Source: Steroidobacteraceae bacterium
Lineage (GTDB): Bacteria > Pseudomonadota > Gammaproteobacteria > Steroidobacterales > Steroidobacteraceae
DNA length: 36,453 nucleotides
Assembly: GCA_016844605.1 (NCBI GenBank)
Contig: JAENJD010000003.1
Span: 1 to 36,453, forward strand
Reading direction: 5' to 3'
The translations under genes and the position numbers were made by a program. The notes beneath the pieces are model-generated. The model saw only the letters and a program-made list of their open reading frames with translations. It ran no database searches and was not told the DNA's origin. Below, one piece after another: positions 17,835 to 31,362 of the stretch; the stretch's first letter is position 1; every line of letters begins with the position of its first letter.

Positions 17835-18673
17835 CACGATCCTCCGTGCCGGCCGCCCATCGCGGCGACAATCCTGATGGCGTCGACGGTCGGGGCAACG
17901 TCATGCGCCCGAACGATTCGCGCCCCGGAAAGGACCGCCAGGGTCGCGAGTGCAAGGCTGCCGCCCAGCCGCTCGCCATCCGTGCGGCCGGTCAACTTTC
18001 CGATCATGCTCTTGCGTGAAAGTCCTGCCATAACCGGATACCCATCTGCCGCAAGCTCGGGCAAGCGGCGCAGTAATTCGAGATTGTGCTCCAGGGTCTT
18101 GCCAAAACCGAAACCGGGGTCGATGACCAGCCGGGACACCGATATGCCGGCCTCGACGCAAAAGGCCACACGGCCACACAGGAAATCCCGCACTTCAGCC
18201 AGCACATCCTTGTAGCGGGGCTCCTTCTGCATTGTGCGGGGCTCGCCCTGCATGTGCATCAGGCAGAGCGCGACACCCGATTCTGCCACGGCATCGATCG
18301 CGCCCGGCGCCCGCAAAGCCATGACGTCATTGATCATCGACGCACCGGCCGCAATTGCAGCGCGCATCACTTCGGGTTTGCTGGTGTCCACGGAAACCGG
18401 CACTGCCAGCCGCCCGACCAGGCGTTCGATCACCGGGATCACCCGCCGCAGTTCCTCGTCGACATCGACTGATGCCGCGCCCGGCCGTGTCGACTCGCCG
18501 CCGACGTCGATGATCGCCGCGCCCTCGCCCGCCAGCCGCTCGGCCTGGGCCAGGGCAGCCGGCAGTTCGGCAAATCGGCCGCCATCGGAGAACGAGTCCG
18601 GTGTCACGTTGAGCACGCCCATGACGACGGGAATGTCCAGATTCAGGGTGTGGCGGCCGCACTGAAGTCGCAT
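17834..18673 (-). CDS. folP: dihydropteroate synthase
   Basis: FolP joins para-aminobenzoate and dihydropterin pyrophosphate to make dihydropteroate in folate synthesis; it is the target of sulfonamides. The 279-aa TIM barrel shows VMGVLNVTPDSFSDGG (17-32) and DVGGESTRPGA (56-66), the two family signatures, and a C-terminal LSRKSMIG phosphate site followed by RAHDVAPTVDAI. ATG at 18673 aligns with the E. coli start; an in-frame GTG at 18700 would add nine residues. It lies 56 bp after ftsH, the usual order ftsH-folP-glmM. Confidence 0.97.
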   Translation of the reverse strand: MRLQCGRHTLNLDIPVVMGVLNVTPDSFSDGGRFAELPAALAQAERLAGEGAAIIDVGGESTRPGAASVDVDEELRRVIPVIERLVGRLAVPVSVDTSKPEVMRAAIAAGASMINDVMALRAPGAIDAVAESGVALCLMHMQGEPRTMQKEPRYKDVLAEVRDFLCGRVAFCVEAGISVSRLVIDPGFGFGKTLEHNLELLRRLPELAADGYPVMAGLSRKSMIGKLTGRTDGERLGGSLALATLAVLSGARIVRAHDVAPTVDAIRIVAAMGGRHGGS

Positions 18674-18729
18674 CGGGCCGGAATCAAATGCGAGGCGCAC
18701 CGCGATTCCGGGCGGCTTTGCAGCAGACT

Positions 18730-20637
<1,908 letters not shown>

Positions 20638-20715
20638 GCGGCCACTCCTGGCATCGATGCTTCGCGGTCCGAATCGTCGATTGGACTGTCGCGGACGAGG
20701 GATAGTTCGACATTA

Positions 20716-21339
20716 CTACGCCCGGGGTTTCCTCGCCACCAAGTAGGCCTCAGAACTGCGCTGCCGCGAGGCCTTGGGCTTGCGCACACGAACCTGGCCG
20801 AAATCGCGGCGGGCTTCGGCCAGCAACTCCTGGAAACCGGCGCCCTGGAACAGCTTCATTACCAGCGTGCCATCGGGTCCCATGACCTTGCGCGCAAAAT
20901 CGAGCGCGAGCGCCTCAAGATCGGCCGCACGCGCCTGGTCGACGACATCCACGCCACTCATGTTGGGGGCCATATCGGACATCACAAGGTCCACGCGACG
21001 TCCTGACAGCATTTCCAGCAGCGCATCGAGCACCGGCTGTTCCCGGAAATCGCCCTGCAGAAAGGCCACACCCGGCAGTGCGTCCATCGCCAGCAGGTCA
21101 ACGGCGATCACGATCCCGCGCCCGGCAAGCGTACGCGCCGCATACTGGCTCCAGCCGCCCGGCGCAGCGCCCAGATCGACGACTACGGCGCCCGGGAAAA
21201 CAAGCCGTTCGGCGCGATCGATCTCCTGGAGCTTGAACGCGGCACGCGAGCGCCAGCCCTCCTGCTGCGCGCGCTGAACATAGGGATCCTCGAAGTGCTC
21301 GCGTAGCCACCGGCCGCTCGACTTGCTGCGCCGGCTCAT
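20716..21339 (-). CDS. rlmE: 23S rRNA (uridine-2'-O-)-methyltransferase RlmE
   Basis: RlmE (FtsJ/RrmJ) methylates U2552 in the A loop of 23S rRNA, a late step in 50S assembly. The 207-aa Rossmann-fold protein has the SAM motif [15 protein letters not shown] (53-67) and the catalytic tetrad Lys36, Asp122 (SDMAPNMSG), Lys162 (MKLFQGAGF) and Glu197. These correspond to E. coli K38-D124-K164-E199. ATG at 21339 is taken as start; an in-frame ATG at 21357 adds six residues without family support. It is divergent from yhbY. Confidence 0.96.
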   Translation of the reverse strand: MSRRSKSSGRWLREHFEDPYVQRAQQEGWRSRAAFKLQEIDRAERLVFPGAVVVDLGAAPGGWSQYAARTLAGRGIVIAVDLLAMDALPGVAFLQGDFREQPVLDALLEMLSGRRVDLVMSDMAPNMSGVDVVDQARAADLEALALDFARKVMGPDGTLVMKLFQGAGFQELLAEARRDFGQVRVRKPKASRQRSSEAYLVARKPRA

Positions 21340-21362
21340 GTGCGAAACCCGGTGCACGGTCC

Positions 21363-21368
21363 TATAAT
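21363..21368 (+). promoter_or_regulatory. -10 box of probable yhbY promoter
   Basis: A perfect TATAAT lies in the 71-bp gap between the divergent rlmE and yhbY starts. It would place the transcription start near 21375, about 36 nt before the GTG of yhbY. The -35 region at 17-bp spacing (GTGCGA) is poor, so strength is uncertain. Confidence 0.45.
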
Positions 21369-21410
21369 TCGGAACCCAGTAATCAACGTTTGACTCTCAA
21401 CAAAGCACTC

Positions 21411-21710
21411 GTGGCACTCACGGATCGGCAGAAAAAACACCTGCGGCGGCTCGGACACGCCCTGCACCCGCTCGTGCTGGTCGGCCAGCGCGGTCTGACC
21501 GATGGCGTCTTCAACGAACTCAGGCAAACCCTGCTTGATCATGAACTGGTCAAGGTCCGGGCTCGTGTCGGCGATCGCGAAAATCGCAATCTGGTGCTTG
21601 GAAGGCTTGCAGCGGACACCGGCTCCGAGCTCGTCCATCAGATCGGGAACGTGGGATTATTCTACAAGCAAAACAGTAAGTTAACTAAGATACTTCTTCC
21701 AGATTCTTGA
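21411..21710 (+). CDS. yhbY: ribosome assembly RNA-binding protein YhbY (CRM domain)
   Basis: YhbY is a small CRM-domain RNA-binding protein associated with pre-50S ribosomal particles. The 99-aa product shows LTDRQKKHLRRLGHALHPLVLVGQRGLTDGV, aligning with E. coli YhbY, and the GQRG loop of the CRM fold. The GTG at 21411 matches the E. coli start by alignment. A TTG at 21390 would add seven residues, and neither has a clear ribosome binding site. The C-terminus (YKQNSKLTKILLPDS) is AT-rich in codons compared with its surroundings. It is convergent with greA, stop codons 1 bp apart, and divergent from rlmE, which also serves the large subunit. Confidence 0.93.
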   Translation: MALTDRQKKHLRRLGHALHPLVLVGQRGLTDGVFNELRQTLLDHELVKVRARVGDRENRNLVLGRLAADTGSELVHQIGNVGLFYKQNSKLTKILLPDS

Positions 21711-21711
21711 G

Positions 21712-22181
21712 TCATCCGAGACGCACGGCCAGGATTTCGAAACTGTGCGCACCGCCCGGTGCCGCTACTTCGACCTCGTCTCCGGGCTTCTTTCCGATCA
21801 GCGCACGCGCAATCGGCGAATTGATCGAGATGAGCCCGCGCCGGATGTCGGCCTCGTCGTCGCCGACGATCTGATAGCTCACGTCAGCGCCACCCGCGAC
21901 CGGTGCGAGGTCGACGGTTGCACCAAAAACGACCTTGCCGCTGTCCGGCAACGCCGCCGGATCGATCACCTCGGCGTGCGCGAGCCGCCACTCGATTTCC
22001 TTGATGCGGCCCTCGATGAAGCCCTGCTGCTCGCGCGCGGCGTGATACTCCGCATTCTCGGAAAGGTCGCCATGCGAGCGCGCATCGGCGATCGCGCGGA
22101 TGACGGTCGGCCGCTCCTCGGCCTTGAGCTTGCGCAATTCGGCGCGCAGCTGCTCCGCACCGCGCAGCGTGATTGGCGATC

Positions 22182-22185
<4 letters not shown>
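21712..22185 (-). CDS. greA: transcription elongation factor GreA
   Basis: GreA enters the secondary channel of RNA polymerase and stimulates transcript cleavage to rescue backtracked complexes. The 157-aa product has an N-terminal antiparallel coiled coil (about 5-75) with the acidic tip [12 protein letters not shown] (Asp40, Glu43), then the globular FKBP-like C-terminal domain ending with [17 protein letters not shown]. Start is a GTG at 22185 overlapping the carB stop by 4 nt (GTGA), so it is translationally coupled to carB. Length equals E. coli GreA within a residue. Confidence 0.97.
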
Positions 22186-25408
<3,223 letters not shown>

Positions 25409-25409
<1 letters not shown>

Positions 25410-26596
25410 CAGCCGGCCACCACATCACCATCCGCGGCAGCGGCCGCACGGCTTCGCATCAGCAGCTGCAGCCGGCGCACCATCAGGACGACAAACTGCT
25501 CGAACAACGGGCGCAGGTCGTGCGGGCCCGGGCTTGCTTCGGGGTGGCCCTGGAAACCGAATGCCGGCCGGTCCGTGCAAGCGATGCCCTGCAATGAACC
25601 ATCGAACAGCGAACGATGGGTCGCCTTGAGCAGGGACGGCAGCGATGCCTCGTCGACTGCGAAGCCGTGATTCTGGCTCGTAATAACGACATGGCCCCCG
25701 TCCAGTTCCTGCACCGGATGATTGGCGCCGTGATGCCCGAATTTCATCTTGACCGTCTGTGCTCCGCAGGCGAGTCCCAGCAATTGATGGCCCAGGCAGA
25801 TGCCGAACACCGGGATATCGGTTTCGAGGAAGCGGCGGATCGCCGCGATCGCGTAATCGCAGGGCTCGGGGTCACCAGGTCCATTCGAGAGAAAAATGCC
25901 ATCCGGTTCGAGCGCGAGCGCGTCTTCCGCCGATGTCTCGGCTGGCACGACCGTCATCCGGCACCCGTGGTCCGCCAGCAGCCGCAGGATGTTGCGCTTG
26001 ATGCCGAAGTCGTAGGCGACGACATGCAGACGCGATCCGGGTCGCAGCACCCGGCCGGGTTCCCGGTCGAGGCTCCCTTCATTCCACTGATACGACTCCC
26101 GAACGGTGACGACCTTGGCGAGGTCCATTCCCTTGAGGCCGGGAAACTTGCGGGCTGCGCGGGTCGCGACCGCTGTGTCTACATCGCTGCCGGTCATGAT
26201 GCAGCCAGCCAGCGAACCCTTCTCGCGCAGGATGCGCGTCAGCTGGCGCGTGTCGATCCCCGCGATCGCGACGATTCCGCCTTCGACGAGGAACCTGGAA
26301 AGTGGTTGGCTGGCACGCCAGCTTGAATGCCGCAGTGGCAGGTCGCGGATCACCAGGCCGGAGGCATGGATTTCCGGGGACTCCAAGTCCTCGGGCGTCG
26401 CGCCGGTATTGCCGATGTGAGGGTAGGTGAGCGTGACGATCTGGCGGCAATACGAGGGGTCCGTCAGGATTTCCTGATAGCCCGTCATCGCAGTATTGAA
26501 AACGACTTCGCCGGTGGTGCTGCCCGGCGCACCAATTGAGTCGCCGCGAAACACGGTGCCGTCCTCGAGAGCGAGCACCGCAGGCGTGGCTGTCAC
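25409..26596 (-). CDS. carA: carbamoyl-phosphate synthase small (glutaminase) subunit
   Basis: CarA hydrolyses glutamine and channels ammonia to CarB. In the 395-aa product the N-terminal half is the CarA-specific domain ([22 protein letters not shown]). The C-terminal half is a class I amidotransferase with nucleophile Cys267 in FGICLGHQ and His351/Glu353 in FQGHPEA. GTG at 26596 is chosen because GGGGAG lies about 9 nt upstream and the N-terminus then matches the family; the frame stays open to 26689 without homology. The C-terminal tail (about 381-395) is Ala-rich. Confidence 0.96.
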
Positions 26597-26688
26597 CGGT
26601 CGTTTCTCCCCTGCCCGGCCAGGCCGCCCCTGCCGAAGCAGGGTGCAGCATTCAAGCGAGCGGAGCCGTTCCGGACTCCACCCGCGCA

Positions 26689-26718
26689 TTCCATTTCACT
26701 CAAAGGGGGCCGCAACCC
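26689..26718 (+). repeat. decayed copy of the REP-like element
   Basis: TTCCATTT, five extra bases, then AAAGGGGGCCGCAACCC resembles the left arm of the inverted repeat 60 bp downstream (TTCCATTT then AAAGGGGACGCTACCC at 26751-26774). It differs at a few bases and by a 5-base insertion. No matching right arm is left. It lies in the carA upstream region. The relation is by eye only. Confidence 0.4.
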
Positions 26719-26755
26719 AGGCGGGAATTCTACTAGACCGGCGCCGCCCGTTCCA

Positions 26756-26809
26756 TTTAAAGGGGACGCTACCCTTTTCTCTTCGGAAAAGGGTAGCGTC
26801 CCCTTTAAA
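26756..26809. repeat. perfect 24-bp inverted repeat, REP-like hairpin
   Basis: Left arm 26756-26779 and right arm 26786-26809 are exact reverse complements, with core AAAGGGGACGCTACCC and a 6-base loop (TCTTCG). The right arm overlaps the end of dapB, providing its TAA stop (26807-26805). On the minus strand it forms a very stable hairpin right after dapB but is not followed by a U tract. It therefore looks more like a dispersed palindromic element (REP or RAYT substrate type) than a standard terminator; it could still protect the 3' end of the dapB transcript. No transposase gene is in the window. Confidence 0.8.
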
Positions 26810-27605
26810 GGCCCAGCACGTCCGCCATGCCGTAGAGGCCGGGCTGCCGACCGGCGAGCCAGCGCGCCGCGGCCAGCGCGCCATAAGCGAATGTCATGCG
26901 ATCCGTCGCCCGGTGGACAAGTTCAAGCGTTTCCCCGGTGCCCGCAAACAACACGTGATGCTCGCCGACGATATCGCCGGCCCGGATGCTTGAGAATCCA
27001 ATCGCTCCCGGCGAGCGCGTCGTGGCGCTCCCGGCACGACCATAAATGCCGACATTCCCGAGCGTTGTATTGCGCGCACCGGCCGCTATCTCACCGAGGC
27101 GTAGCGCCGTTCCCGACGGGGCATCCGCCTTGTGCCGGTGATGTGCCTCCACGATCTCGATGTCGTAATCGCCCGGCAGCGCGGCCGCGGCGCTGCCCAC
27201 CAGGCTGAAAAAAAGATTGACTGCCAGCGACATGTTGGGCGCAACCAGCACCGGCAGCTTCCCGCTGGCGCGCCGGATCAGTGCATGACGCTCGGCATCA
27301 AGACCCGTCGTGCCGATGATGATGGGGATACGCGCGGCGGCCGCCGCGGCCAGGTTGTCCGCAGTCGCCTCGGGAAGCGTGAAATCGATGACGATGGCGG
27401 CATTCGCGAGCGCGCGGCCCCGATCTGAAGTGACTTCAACGGCAATCGGACCTGCCTGTGCGACTTCGCCCGCGTCGCGCCCAAGTGACGCGCTCGCCGG
27501 CGATGCGAGCGCCCCAGACAGGGTGAAGTCATCGGATTCGCGAATCGCCCGCACCAGGCACCGCCCCATCCTGCCGCTGACTCCGAGAACCGCCACATTG
27601 ATCAT
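26805..27605 (-). CDS. dapB: 4-hydroxy-tetrahydrodipicolinate reductase
   Basis: DapB carries out the NAD(P)H-dependent step to tetrahydrodipicolinate in lysine and diaminopimelate synthesis, supplying peptidoglycan. The 266-aa product has the nucleotide-binding GVSGRMGR (8-15), IDFTLPEA (73-80) and the catalytic EAHHRHKADAPSGTA with His155 and Lys159. The C-terminus (GMADVLGL) ends where E. coli DapB nearly ends, and its TAA comes from the palindrome at 26756-26809. AGGGGG lies 5 nt before the ATG. Start is 1 bp after the dnaJ stop, tying it to the chaperone transcript. Confidence 0.97.
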   Translation of the reverse strand: MINVAVLGVSGRMGRCLVRAIRESDDFTLSGALASPASASLGRDAGEVAQAGPIAVEVTSDRGRALANAAIVIDFTLPEATADNLAAAAAARIPIIIGTTGLDAERHALIRRASGKLPVLVAPNMSLAVNLFFSLVGSAAAALPGDYDIEIVEAHHRHKADAPSGTALRLGEIAAGARNTTLGNVGIYGRAGSATTRSPGAIGFSSIRAGDIVGEHHVLFAGTGETLELVHRATDRMTFAYGALAAARWLAGRQPGLYGMADVLGL

Positions 27606-27606
27606 G

Positions 27607-28740
27607 TCAGCCCCCTATCCTGCTGAAGAACTGCTTGACGCCCTCGAGCCAGGAGCGTTCGCGGGGATTGTGCCGCCGTCCGCCGCTGGTCAGCGAAGTC
27701 TCGAACTTTCGCAGGGATTCCTTCTGCTCAGCAGTCAGATCGACAGGCGTCTCGACGACGACACGGCAGAACAGGTCGCCGGTCGGCCCGCCGCGCACCG
27801 GCTTGACGCCTTTCTCGCGCAGCCGGAAGACACGGCCGGACTGGGTTCCGGCCGGTACCTTGATATTCGCCTGGCCTTCCAGCGTCGGAACTTCAACGGT
27901 TCCACCGAGCGCCGTCGTTGCGAAACTGACCGGCACTTCGCAGGACAGATGGGCTCCATCGCGCTCAAAGATAGGGTGCTCGCGAACCACGACCTCGACA
28001 TAGAGATCACCCGTCGGTCCCCCGTTCCGGCCGGACTCACCCTCCCCGGCGAGCCGGATCCGGTCACCATTGTCGACACCGGCCGGCACCTTCACCGACA
28101 GGCGCTTGTTCGCCCTGACGCGACCGTGACCGCCGCAGCTGACGCAGGGGTCCTTGATGATCGTGCCGCGGCCCTTGCAACGCGGGCAGGGTTGCTGAAC
28201 CGTGAAGAAACCCTGGCTCATGCGCACCTGGCCGGCACCCGAGCAGGTCTCGCAGGTCACCGGCGAATGTCCCTTGGCCGCGCCGCTGCCACCGCATTCC
28301 TTGCATTCGGCGACGGTCTGGAAGTCGATTTCGGTACTCGTGCCGAACACCGCCTGCTCGAGGTCGAGCGTCATTTCGTAACGCAGGTCGGCGCCGCGGA
28401 ATACGGTGCTGCGGCCGCCCCGGCGGGCGCCGCCGAAGATATCGCCGAACACGTCTCCGAAGACGTCGCCGAAGGCTTCGGACGGGCTGAAGCCCTGGCC
28501 CGCGCCGCGCGCGGCATCGAGTCCGGCGTGGCCGTACTGGTCATAGGCCGCGCGCTTCTGGGCGTCCGTCAGGATCTCGTAGGCCTCCTTGGCCTCCTTG
28601 AACCGCTCCTCTGCTTCCTTGTCGTCGGGATTGCGGTCAGGGTGATACTTCATCGCCAGACGGCGATAGGCCTTGGTGACGGCTTCTTCCGTGGCGTTCC
28701 TGGGCACGCCGAGCACCTGGTAGTAGTCACTTTTCGACAT
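27607..28740 (-). CDS. dnaJ: chaperone protein DnaJ
   Basis: DnaJ delivers unfolded clients to DnaK and stimulates its ATPase. In the 377-aa type I Hsp40 the J domain has HPD at 33-35. A Gly/Phe-rich region follows (about 73-110), then four zinc-binding repeats [24 protein letters not shown] and CVSCGGHG, then the C-terminal substrate domains. ATG at 28740 has GGAG 4-5 nt upstream and gives MSKSDYY; an in-frame upstream ATG-like start at 28758 adds six residues and is not expected. A hairpin in the dnaK-dnaJ gap may lower dnaJ expression relative to dnaK. Confidence 0.98.
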   Translation of the reverse strand: MSKSDYYQVLGVPRNATEEAVTKAYRRLAMKYHPDRNPDDKEAEERFKEAKEAYEILTDAQKRAAYDQYGHAGLDAARGAGQGFSPSEAFGDVFGDVFGDIFGGARRGGRSTVFRGADLRYEMTLDLEQAVFGTSTEIDFQTVAECKECGGSGAAKGHSPVTCETCSGAGQVRMSQGFFTVQQPCPRCKGRGTIIKDPCVSCGGHGRVRANKRLSVKVPAGVDNGDRIRLAGEGESGRNGGPTGDLYVEVVVREHPIFERDGAHLSCEVPVSFATTALGGTVEVPTLEGQANIKVPAGTQSGRVFRLREKGVKPVRGGPTGDLFCRVVVETPVDLTAEQKESLRKFETSLTSGGRRHNPRERSWLEGVKQFFSRIGG

Positions 28741-28758
28741 GGCGCTCCACAGGCGCAA

Positions 28759-28787
28759 ACGCCGGGCGACCCGCTGTCACCCGGCGT
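28759..28787 (-). promoter_or_regulatory. GC-rich hairpin in the dnaK-dnaJ gap
   Basis: ACGCCGGG (28759-28766) and CCCGGCGT (28780-28787) form an 8-bp perfect stem with a 13-base loop in the 80-bp space between dnaK and dnaJ. There is no U tract. Such a stem could cause partial termination or stabilise the 3' end of a processed dnaK mRNA, giving more DnaK than DnaJ; that role is inferred from other dnaKJ operons. Confidence 0.5.
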
Positions 28788-28820
28788 CCGGCCGGACCAT
28801 TCATGCGGGTGTCGAAGCCT

Positions 28821-30743
28821 TCAGTGCGGCTTCGGCCCCTTGTCCTTGATCTCTTCGAACTCGGCGTCGAGCACGTCTTCATTGGCTTTGCCCGGCCCTG
28901 CCTCCGCCGCTCCCGGTTGCGGTGCCTCGCCCTGGTAGGCGCGCTGCACGACCGGTGCGCTGGCCTTCGCAAGCGCTTCGGCCTTGCGTTCGATTGCCGC
29001 TTTGTCGTCGCCTTTCAATACGCTGCGCAATTCGCTCAATGCTGCCTCGATGGCAACGCGCTCCGTGCCTTCAACCTTGTCGCCGAGGTCCTTCAGGGAT
29101 TTCTCGGTGGCATGCAGCAGGGCGTCGGCGCGATTGCGTGTTTCGACCAGTTCGCGGAATCGCTTGTCTTCCTCGGCATGGGCTTCGGCATCCCTGACCA
29201 TCTGCTTGATCTCTTCCTCGGACAGTCCGCTCGACGCCTTGATGACGATTTTCTGCTCCTTGCCGGTCGCCTTGTCCTTGGCCGACACATTCAGGATGCC
29301 ATTGGCGTCAATGTCGAAGGTCACCTCGATCTGCGGCATGCCGCGCGGAGACGGCGGAATCTCACTGAGGTCGAATTTCCCGAGCGACTTGTTGTCGGTC
29401 GCGCGGTCGCGCTCGCCCTGCACGACGTGGATCGTCACGCCGGTCTGGTTGTCGTCCGCGGTGGAGAACACCTGCGTTGCCTTGGTCGGGATCGTGGTGT
29501 TCTTGTCGATCAGCCGGGTCATGACTCCGCCCAGTGTTTCGATGCCGAGCGACAGCGGCGTCACGTCCAGCAGCAGGACGTCCTTGACGTCACCTGCCAA
29601 CACGCCGCCCTGGATCGCGGCCCCGACTGCAACCGCCTCGTCGGGGTTCACGTCCTTGCGCGGCTCCTTGCCGAAGAAGTCCTTGACCGCCTTCTGCACC
29701 ATCGGCATGCGCGTCTGCCCACCGACCAGGATGACCTCGTCGACCTCGCCAATCGACAGTCCGGCGTCTTTCAGCGCGACCTTGCAGGGCACGATCGTGC
29801 GGCTCACCAGGTCCTCGACCAGCGATTCGAGCTTGGCGCGGGTGAGCTTGAGCGTCAGGTGCTTTGGACCTGCGGCGTCAGCGGTGATGTACGGGAGATT
29901 GATCTCGGTCTGCTGGCCCGACGAAAGCTCGATCTTTGCCTTTTCGGCAGCTTCCCTCAGTCGCTGCACCGCCAGCGGATCCTTGCGCACGTCCACACCG
30001 CTTTCCTTCTGGAACTCGGCTGCCACGTGGTCGATGATCCTGCGGTCGAAATCCTCGCCGCCGAGGAATGTATCGCCATTCGTCGACATGACCTCGAACT
30101 GGCGCTCGCCGTCGACATCGGCAATCTCGATGATCGAAATGTCGAATGTGCCGCCGCCGAGGTCGTACACCGCGATCTTGCGATCCTTGCCCTTCTTGTC
30201 CATGCCATAGGCGAGCGCGGCCGCGGTCGGCTCGTTGATGATGCGACGCACATTGAGTCCCGCGATGCGGCCGGCATCCTTGGTCGCCTGGCGCTGGGCA
30301 TCATTGAAATAGGCCGGCACCGTGATCACGGCGTCGGTGACCGTCTCACCCAGATAGTCCTCGGCGGTTTTCTTCATTTTTGTCAGCACTCGCGCGGAGA
30401 TTTCCGGCGGCGCCATCGTCTTGCCCTGCGCCTCCAGCCAGGCGTCGCCATTGTCGGCGCGCACGATCTTGTAGGTCTCGAGCGGAATGTCCTTCTGCAC
30501 CATGCCGTCGTCGAATCGACGCCCGATCAGGCGCTTGATGGCATGAAATGTATTCTGCGGATTGGTGACCGCCTGGCGCTTGGCCGACTGGCCGACCAAC
30601 ACTTCGGTATCTTTGGTAAATGCGACGACCGAAGGCGTTGTGCGATCGCCTTCGCTGTTCTCGATGACCTTGGGAGTACCGCCTTCCATGACGGCGACGC
30701 AGGAGTTGGTCGTACCGAGGTCGATTCCGATGATCTTGGCCAT
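28821..30743 (-). CDS. dnaK: chaperone protein DnaK (Hsp70)
   Basis: DnaK is the ATP-dependent Hsp70 chaperone for nascent and stress-unfolded proteins. The 640-aa product opens [20 protein letters not shown]. It has IIGRRFDD-type actin-fold motifs, [13 protein letters not shown], and [14 protein letters not shown] near residues 340-355. The substrate domain includes [16 protein letters not shown]. The tail is Glu/Ala/Pro-rich and ends with [14 protein letters not shown] at 30743 has GGAG 7 nt upstream. A very long open frame lies on the opposite strand (28803-30878), a known mirror effect of dnaK in high-GC genomes and not a gene. Confidence 0.99.
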   Translation of the reverse strand: MAKIIGIDLGTTNSCVAVMEGGTPKVIENSEGDRTTPSVVAFTKDTEVLVGQSAKRQAVTNPQNTFHAIKRLIGRRFDDGMVQKDIPLETYKIVRADNGDAWLEAQGKTMAPPEISARVLTKMKKTAEDYLGETVTDAVITVPAYFNDAQRQATKDAGRIAGLNVRRIINEPTAAALAYGMDKKGKDRKIAVYDLGGGTFDISIIEIADVDGERQFEVMSTNGDTFLGGEDFDRRIIDHVAAEFQKESGVDVRKDPLAVQRLREAAEKAKIELSSGQQTEINLPYITADAAGPKHLTLKLTRAKLESLVEDLVSRTIVPCKVALKDAGLSIGEVDEVILVGGQTRMPMVQKAVKDFFGKEPRKDVNPDEAVAVGAAIQGGVLAGDVKDVLLLDVTPLSLGIETLGGVMTRLIDKNTTIPTKATQVFSTADDNQTGVTIHVVQGERDRATDNKSLGKFDLSEIPPSPRGMPQIEVTFDIDANGILNVSAKDKATGKEQKIVIKASSGLSEEEIKQMVRDAEAHAEEDKRFRELVETRNRADALLHATEKSLKDLGDKVEGTERVAIEAALSELRSVLKGDDKAAIERKAEALAKASAPVVQRAYQGEAPQPGAAEAGPGKANEDVLDAEFEEIKDKGPKPH

Positions 30744-30799
30744 TGGCGCGCTCCGCAATGTGGGACTGGCCCCGAATCTGGGGCCGGACCCGGACTGTT

Positions 30800-31342
30800 T
30801 CAACCGCCCGGCGGCGGCGTAGGTGCTGTCGAAACGATGACCCTCGCAGGGCGCAGCAACCTGCCATTCAACAGGTAGCCCTTCTGGGCCACCAGCAGGA
30901 CCGTGCCTGGCGCCTGATCCGCGGACGGCAGGGTCGTCATCGCCTCGTGCAGCTGCGGGTCAAATGGCTGGCCGGCGGGGTCGATTTCAGTGATTCCGGC
31001 GCTCGTAAAGGCCTTCTGAAGCTGGCGCAATGTCGCCCGGTGACCCTCCGTCAGCGTCGCCGGATCGACCGTGGCGGAAGCGTCCAGAGCGAGACTAAGG
31101 CTGTCGGCCACGGGCAGCATCTCAGCGGCAAATCGCTCGATGCCGTATTGGCGGGCTGTCTCGAGCTCGCGCGACATGCGTTTGCGGAAATTCTCGAGCT
31201 CGGCCGCGACACGAAGGTATGCGGCCCAATTATCAGCCGCGCGCGCCTCGGCGTCAGCACGCTGTTGCTCGGCTGTCGCAACTGGCTCAGCCCCTGGCTC
31301 TTGGGCAGGCCCGGCTTGCGCCTGCTGATTTGTCTCTGTCAT
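30800..31342 (-). CDS. grpE: nucleotide exchange factor GrpE
   Basis: GrpE releases ADP from DnaK. The 180-aa product has a disordered, Ala/Gln-rich N-terminus (about 1-30) and a long helical region (about 30-85) with [20 protein letters not shown], the dimer coiled coil. The compact beta domain includes [44 protein letters not shown]. The ATG has no strong ribosome binding site. It follows hrcA by 20 bp and precedes dnaK by 56 bp. Confidence 0.97.
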   Translation of the reverse strand: MTETNQQAQAGPAQEPGAEPVATAEQQRADAEARAADNWAAYLRVAAELENFRKRMSRELETARQYGIERFAAEMLPVADSLSLALDASATVDPATLTEGHRATLRQLQKAFTSAGITEIDPAGQPFDPQLHEAMTTLPSADQAPGTVLLVAQKGYLLNGRLLRPARVIVSTAPTPPPGG

Positions 31343-31362
31343 TAGGGCAGGCAGTCTGGGGC

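Noticed and set aside
26597-26689. N-terminal extension of carA
   Set aside because: No family match upstream of GTG 26596, which has GGGGAG at good spacing.
26756-26809. CRISPR repeat or rho-independent terminator
   Set aside because: Only one intact unit, no regularly spaced repeats, and no U tract on either side.
28787-28796. TCCGGCCGGA palindrome near the dnaK-dnaJ gap
   Set aside because: Short GC-rich palindromes of this size are expected by chance here.
27310-28938. 542-codon plus-strand open frame opposite dapB and dnaJ
   Set aside because: It mirrors the real genes in high-GC sequence, has no recognisable domain and no ribosome binding site, and the minus-strand proteins carry every family motif.
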